Assembly: GCF_019801605.1 (NCBI RefSeq)
Contig: NZ_JAHVIT010000001.1
Coordinates: 1,364,001-1,428,000 of the forward strand
DNA from: Maritimibacter alkaliphilus
GTDB taxonomy: Bacteria > Pseudomonadota > Alphaproteobacteria > Rhodobacterales > Rhodobacteraceae
Length of the DNA stretch: 64,000 bases
Direction: 5' to 3'
Position 1 is the stretch's first letter. Each line of letters opens with the position of its first letter. The notes beneath the pieces are model-generated. The model had not been told where the DNA came from. It searched no databases and saw only the letters and a program-made list of their open reading frames with translations. Shown piece after piece: positions 61,228 through 64,000 of the stretch. Made by a program: the position numbers and the translations under genes.

Positions 61228-61491
61228 ATGACCAGCGTGAAGGACAGGGTGATCGCGATCATCGCGGAGCAGGCGGTTCTGGAACCGGGCGACGTGTCCA
61301 TGGACCAGACCCTCGAGGACCTCGGCATCGACTCGCTCGGCCTCGTGGAGAGCATCTTCGCCATCGAGGAAGCCTTCGACATCCAGGTGCCCTTCAATGC
61401 CAACGAGCCGCAGGAGAGCGATTTCGACATCTCCAGCGTGGCGACCATCGTGGCTGGGATCGAGAAGCTGGTGGCGGAACAGCACGCGTGA
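61228..61491 (+). CDS. Acyl carrier protein
   Basis: An 87-residue ACP with the 4'-phosphopantetheine serine S36 in DLGIDSLGLVES. It is neither the housekeeping AcpP nor clearly AcpXL by sequence. Its stop overlaps the GTG start of the ketoacyl synthase, and lpxD is 34 nt upstream. The unit therefore looks like a private acyl-chain supply for the LpxD-type enzyme or a related lipid. Confidence 0.9.
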   Translation: MTSVKDRVIAIIAEQAVLEPGDVSMDQTLEDLGIDSLGLVESIFAIEEAFDIQVPFNANEPQESDFDISSVATIVAGIEKLVAEQHA

Positions 61492-62696
61492 AGAGAGTCG
61501 TCATTACCGGTGCCGGCACGATCAACGCGATCGGCCATTCTGTTTCCGAGACGTTCGCTTCCATGCGCGAGGGCCGCTGCGGCATCGGCCAGCTCGAGAT
61601 CCAGGACGTGGAGCGGCTGTCGATCCAGATCGGCGGTCAGGTCAAGGGCTTCGAGGCCGAGGGCGAGTTCAACCGCCAGCAGATGGCGCTCTATGACCGC
61701 TTCACCCAGTTCACCCTCTTCGCCGCCCGAGAGGCGATCCAGCAGTCCGGGCTCGAATTCATCGGCGAACTGGCGGCGCGGTCCGGCGTGGTGCTCGGCA
61801 CCGCCGGCGGCGGCGTCTCGACCTGGGACGAGAATTACCGCGCGGTCTACGAGGCGGGCAAGAACCGGGTCCATCCCTTCGTCGTGCCCAAGCTGATGAA
61901 CAACGCGGCCGCCAGCCACGTGAGCATCGAGTACAACCTCAAGGGCCCGAGCTTCACCGTCTCCACCGCCTGTGCCTCGTCGAACCACGCCATGGCGCAG
62001 GCCTTCCAGATGGTGCGCCTCGGCATGGCGCCGGCGATGGTGACCGGTGGGTCGGAATCCATGCTGTGCTTCGGCGGCGTGAAGGCCTGGGAAGGGCTGC
62101 GCGTCATGTCCAAGGACGCCTGCCGCCCGTTCTCCATGAACCGCAACGGCATGGTGCAGGGCGAAGGGGCCGGCGTCTTCGTCTTCGAGGAGATGGAACA
62201 CGCCAAGAAACGCGGTGCCGAGATCCTCGCGGAAGTCGTGGGCTTTGCCATGACCTCGGACGCCTCCGACATCGTCATGCCCTCCAAGCAGGGCGCGGCC
62301 CGGGCGATTGCAGGCGCCATGAAGGACGGCGGCATCAACCCCGAGGAAGTGGGCTATATCAACGCCCATGGCACCGGGACGGCGGCCAATGACAAGACCG
62401 AATGCGCGGCGGTGGCGGATGCCTTCGGCCAGCATGCGGACAACCTGATGATCTCCTCGACCAAGTCGATGCATGGCCACCTGATCGGCGGCACCGGCGC
62501 GGTGGAGCTGCTGGCCTGCATCATGGCGCTGCGGGACGGGGTCATCGCGCCGACCATCGGCTACGAGGAACCGGACCCGGAATGCGCCCTCGACGTGGTG
62601 CCCAACGAGGCCCGCGAGGCCAAGGTGAACGTGGCGCTGTCGAACGCCTTCGCCTTTGGCGGGCTGAACGCGGTGCTGGCCCTGCGCAAGGTCTGA
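61488..62696 (+). CDS. Beta-ketoacyl-ACP synthase, FabF-like
   Basis: A 402-residue KAS II-type enzyme. Catalytic triad: C162 (STACASSNHA), H294 (NAHGTGT) and H331 (KSMHGHLIGG). It condenses malonyl-ACP with an acyl chain. The start is a GTG overlapping the ACP stop (GTGA), so the two are made in step. It is shorter and more divergent than a typical FabF, which fits a specialised carrier and product. Confidence 0.9.
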   Translation: MKRVVITGAGTINAIGHSVSETFASMREGRCGIGQLEIQDVERLSIQIGGQVKGFEAEGEFNRQQMALYDRFTQFTLFAAREAIQQSGLEFIGELAARSGVVLGTAGGGVSTWDENYRAVYEAGKNRVHPFVVPKLMNNAAASHVSIEYNLKGPSFTVSTACASSNHAMAQAFQMVRLGMAPAMVTGGSESMLCFGGVKAWEGLRVMSKDACRPFSMNRNGMVQGEGAGVFVFEEMEHAKKRGAEILAEVVGFAMTSDASDIVMPSKQGAARAIAGAMKDGGINPEEVGYINAHGTGTAANDKTECAAVADAFGQHADNLMISSTKSMHGHLIGGTGAVELLACIMALRDGVIAPTIGYEEPDPECALDVVPNEAREAKVNVALSNAFAFGGLNAVLALRKV

Positions 62697-62718
62697 CGAC
62701 GCGCCGATTGTATCGCGG

Positions 62719-62744
62719 AATGCCCGGCCATGGCCGGGCATTTT
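62719..62744 (+). terminator. Terminator of the L,D-transpeptidase/lpxD/acp/KAS operon
   Basis: A perfect 24-nt palindrome AATGCCCGGCCA/TGGCCGGGCATT is followed by TT(C)G and begins 22 nt after the KAS stop. The remaining part of the 336-nt gap up to 63032 shows no gene, only a strong double GGAGGA ribosome region at its right end. Confidence 0.8.
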
Positions 62745-63032
62745 CGTCTGCGGGCACCGGCGGGGGCGGTCACCTCACGGCGCCTCCGCACCCGATCACG
62801 CGGCGCCCGATCTCCCGCTTCGCGGCACCGACACGCCGCAGCGCAGGCGGTTCCGCGCGGCGGGACCATCGGCACGCGATCCCTGACCCACACCGCCGCT
62901 TCGATACGCACGCAACGCCCGCAATTTCCGCGCCGCGGAAGAGCGCTGCGTCACCCTCCGTCGCCTAGGCCGAGGCCCTTCCGCCGCCCGCTTCCGCATG
63001 GTTAACAGGACGGGAGGAGACAGGAGGACGAG

Positions 63033-63818
63033 ATGACATCACTGGCCCAGATCATAGCCGGCATGACCGCCGATGGCGCCGCACAGCAGGCGCATATCCC
63101 CGAGACATGGATGCAGGGCCGGACGGTCTTTGGCGGGCTGGTCGCCGCGCTCGGGCTCGAGAGCGCCCTGCGGGCCGATCCGGAGCTGCCGCCGCTGCGC
63201 TCGGCCCAGATGATGTTCATGGCGCCGCCCGCCTCCGAGGCGCGGTTCGAGGCTCAGATCCTGCGCAGGGGCCGCTCCACCGGCTTCGTCGGGCTGACCT
63301 GCGAGAGCGCGGGCAAGACCTGTGCGCGCGGCACCTTCGTCTTTGGCGCACCGCGCGAGAGCGAGGTGCGCCATGATCGCTTCCCCCTGCCCGGCCACCT
63401 GCCCGGCCCCGAGGACAGCCGCCTCGTCCCGCCCCGGGACAATGGCCCGGCCTTCTTCCACAACTTCGAGGTCCGCCGCGCGGCGGGCGCCCTGCCCGTC
63501 TCCGGCGCGACCGAGCCGGAGTTCCATCTCTGGGTCCGCCTGAACGACCGCGCCGACCTTGCGCCGGTCATCGCCATGACCTGCATCGCCGATTGCCCGC
63601 CGCCCGCCGCGCTGACCGCCATGACGGCGCCCGCGCCTGTGGCGACGATCTCGTGGCAGCTGGACGTGGCGCGTATCCCCGAGCGGGTGGAATGGGTGCT
63701 GCTGCACTCCACCTCGCAGGCGGCGGGCGACGGTTACTCGGTGCAGAACATGGACCTCTGGTCGCCCGAGGGCTACCGGATCGCGGGCGCGCGGCAGATG
63801 GTGGCGATCTTCGGCTGA
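63033..63818 (+). CDS. TesB-like acyl-CoA thioesterase-family protein
   Basis: A 261-residue double hot-dog protein. The N-terminal half has GRTVFGGLVAALGLE, and the C-terminal half has HSTSQAAGDGYSVQN, the region that holds the TesB-type catalytic residues. It hydrolyses acyl-CoA thioesters, chain-length unknown. GGAGGAGACAGGAGG precedes the ATG. It stands alone and converges with the partial CobW gene. Confidence 0.86.
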   Translation: MTSLAQIIAGMTADGAAQQAHIPETWMQGRTVFGGLVAALGLESALRADPELPPLRSAQMMFMAPPASEARFEAQILRRGRSTGFVGLTCESAGKTCARGTFVFGAPRESEVRHDRFPLPGHLPGPEDSRLVPPRDNGPAFFHNFEVRRAAGALPVSGATEPEFHLWVRLNDRADLAPVIAMTCIADCPPPAALTAMTAPAPVATISWQLDVARIPERVEWVLLHSTSQAAGDGYSVQNMDLWSPEGYRIAGARQMVAIFG

Positions 63819-63859
63819 GGCCGGGTGCGCGACAGGGCAGAACGCAACGGGTGCAGACC

Positions 63860-64000
63860 TCAGCAGAGGTCCAGCACCTCGCGCGCGCCCTCGGCATCGA
63901 ACTCCCCCGCCCGGCCGATCAGGACAAGGCGGCAGCCCTCAGGCCCCGCAGGATCGCCCTGCGAGACGGCGGCGCGCCGGCCGACCAGCTGAAAGATGAG
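63860..64000 (-). CDS. CobW/COG0523-type GTPase, C-terminal fragment (cut by window edge)
   Basis: The last 46 codons are visible. They carry FQLVGRR and CRLVLIGRAGEFD, the end of the CobW_C domain, before the stop. These metal chaperones deliver Zn or Co by GTP hydrolysis. Assignment rests only on the C-terminal pattern, since the GTPase core is outside the window. Confidence 0.7.
   Translation of the reverse strand, partial: LIFQLVGRRAAVSQGDPAGPEGCRLVLIGRAGEFDAEGAREVLDLC

Noticed and set aside
59982-62741. 919-codon minus-strand frame across lpxD, acp and KAS
   Set aside because: Antisense shadow of three conserved genes with intact motifs on the plus strand.

Overview
The window looks like a chromosomal segment of an alphaproteobacterium of the Rhodobacterales (Roseobacter/Paracoccus type). 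The grounds are uniformly high GC, a DksA with a single zinc-site cysteine, an IalB-family periplasmic protein, a CtrA-type TTAA-N7-TTAA box, Rhodobacterales-style lipoprotein and L,D-transpeptidase genes, and a 3-hydroxy-D-aspartate aldolase closely resembling the Paracoccus enzyme. I see no rRNA, tRNA, insertion sequence, prophage or CRISPR array. Both ends cut a gene: a 5-dehydro-4-deoxyglucarate dehydratase on the left and the C-terminus of a CobW-type GTPase on the right.

Positions 1-14100 form a sugar-acid catabolic island. kdgD and a 2-oxoglutarate-semialdehyde dehydrogenase make the aldarate-to-2-oxoglutarate route. An HpaI-type aldolase, an L-arabinonate-type IlvD/Edd dehydratase, a DHDPS-family enzyme, an RraA-like protein and a UxaA/GarD-type dehydratase feed related routes. 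Two paralogous GntR/FCD regulators frame the cluster, and two divergent promoters share a CTGATA...TATCAG site. The island ends with a LarA-like protein, a LarC protein with a 33-histidine segment, and a 2-hydroxyacid dehydrogenase. This suggests a nickel-pincer-dependent sugar-acid epimerase.

Positions 14136-18466 hold a LysR gene divergent from a tight four-gene operon: PRISE-type reductase, VOC protein, an SDR lacking the YxxxK motif, and an aldo/keto reductase. Positions 18736-21647 hold the strangest unit. A gene for a 255-residue protein with twelve copies of a (M/L)FSSGS motif in about 20-residue repeats is followed by an unrecognised 370-residue protein, which overlaps the start of a DMT-family transporter gene. 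This could be a repeat-peptide/partner/exporter system.

Positions 22091-31599 are mostly housekeeping: exonuclease III, FAD monooxygenase, DksA, then MoxR ATPase, DUF2927 lipoprotein, a 55-residue membrane protein and a VWA protein, followed by GNAT, OsmC and a GlcD-like oxidase. Positions 31637-46028 are a peptide or amide uptake and degradation region: GntR/FCD regulator, C45 self-processing hydrolase, two CE4-type deacetylases (one with lost metal residues), a complete Dpp-type ABC importer, an M28 peptidase, an Asp/Glu racemase, a LysR regulator and an M20 amidohydrolase. An ATTGTAYAT-like site recurs at its promoters. Positions 46350-52703 hold a Pot-type ABC importer linked to adenine deaminase and a phosphoribosyltransferase, followed by a lone bhcC.

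Positions 54539-64000 carry ialB, two candidate small RNAs in one divergent intergenic region, a HerA-like ATPase, a Tat-exported DUF882 protein, and an operon of L,D-transpeptidase, LpxD, acyl carrier protein and ketoacyl-ACP synthase downstream of a CtrA-type box. A thioesterase and the partial CobW gene close the window.
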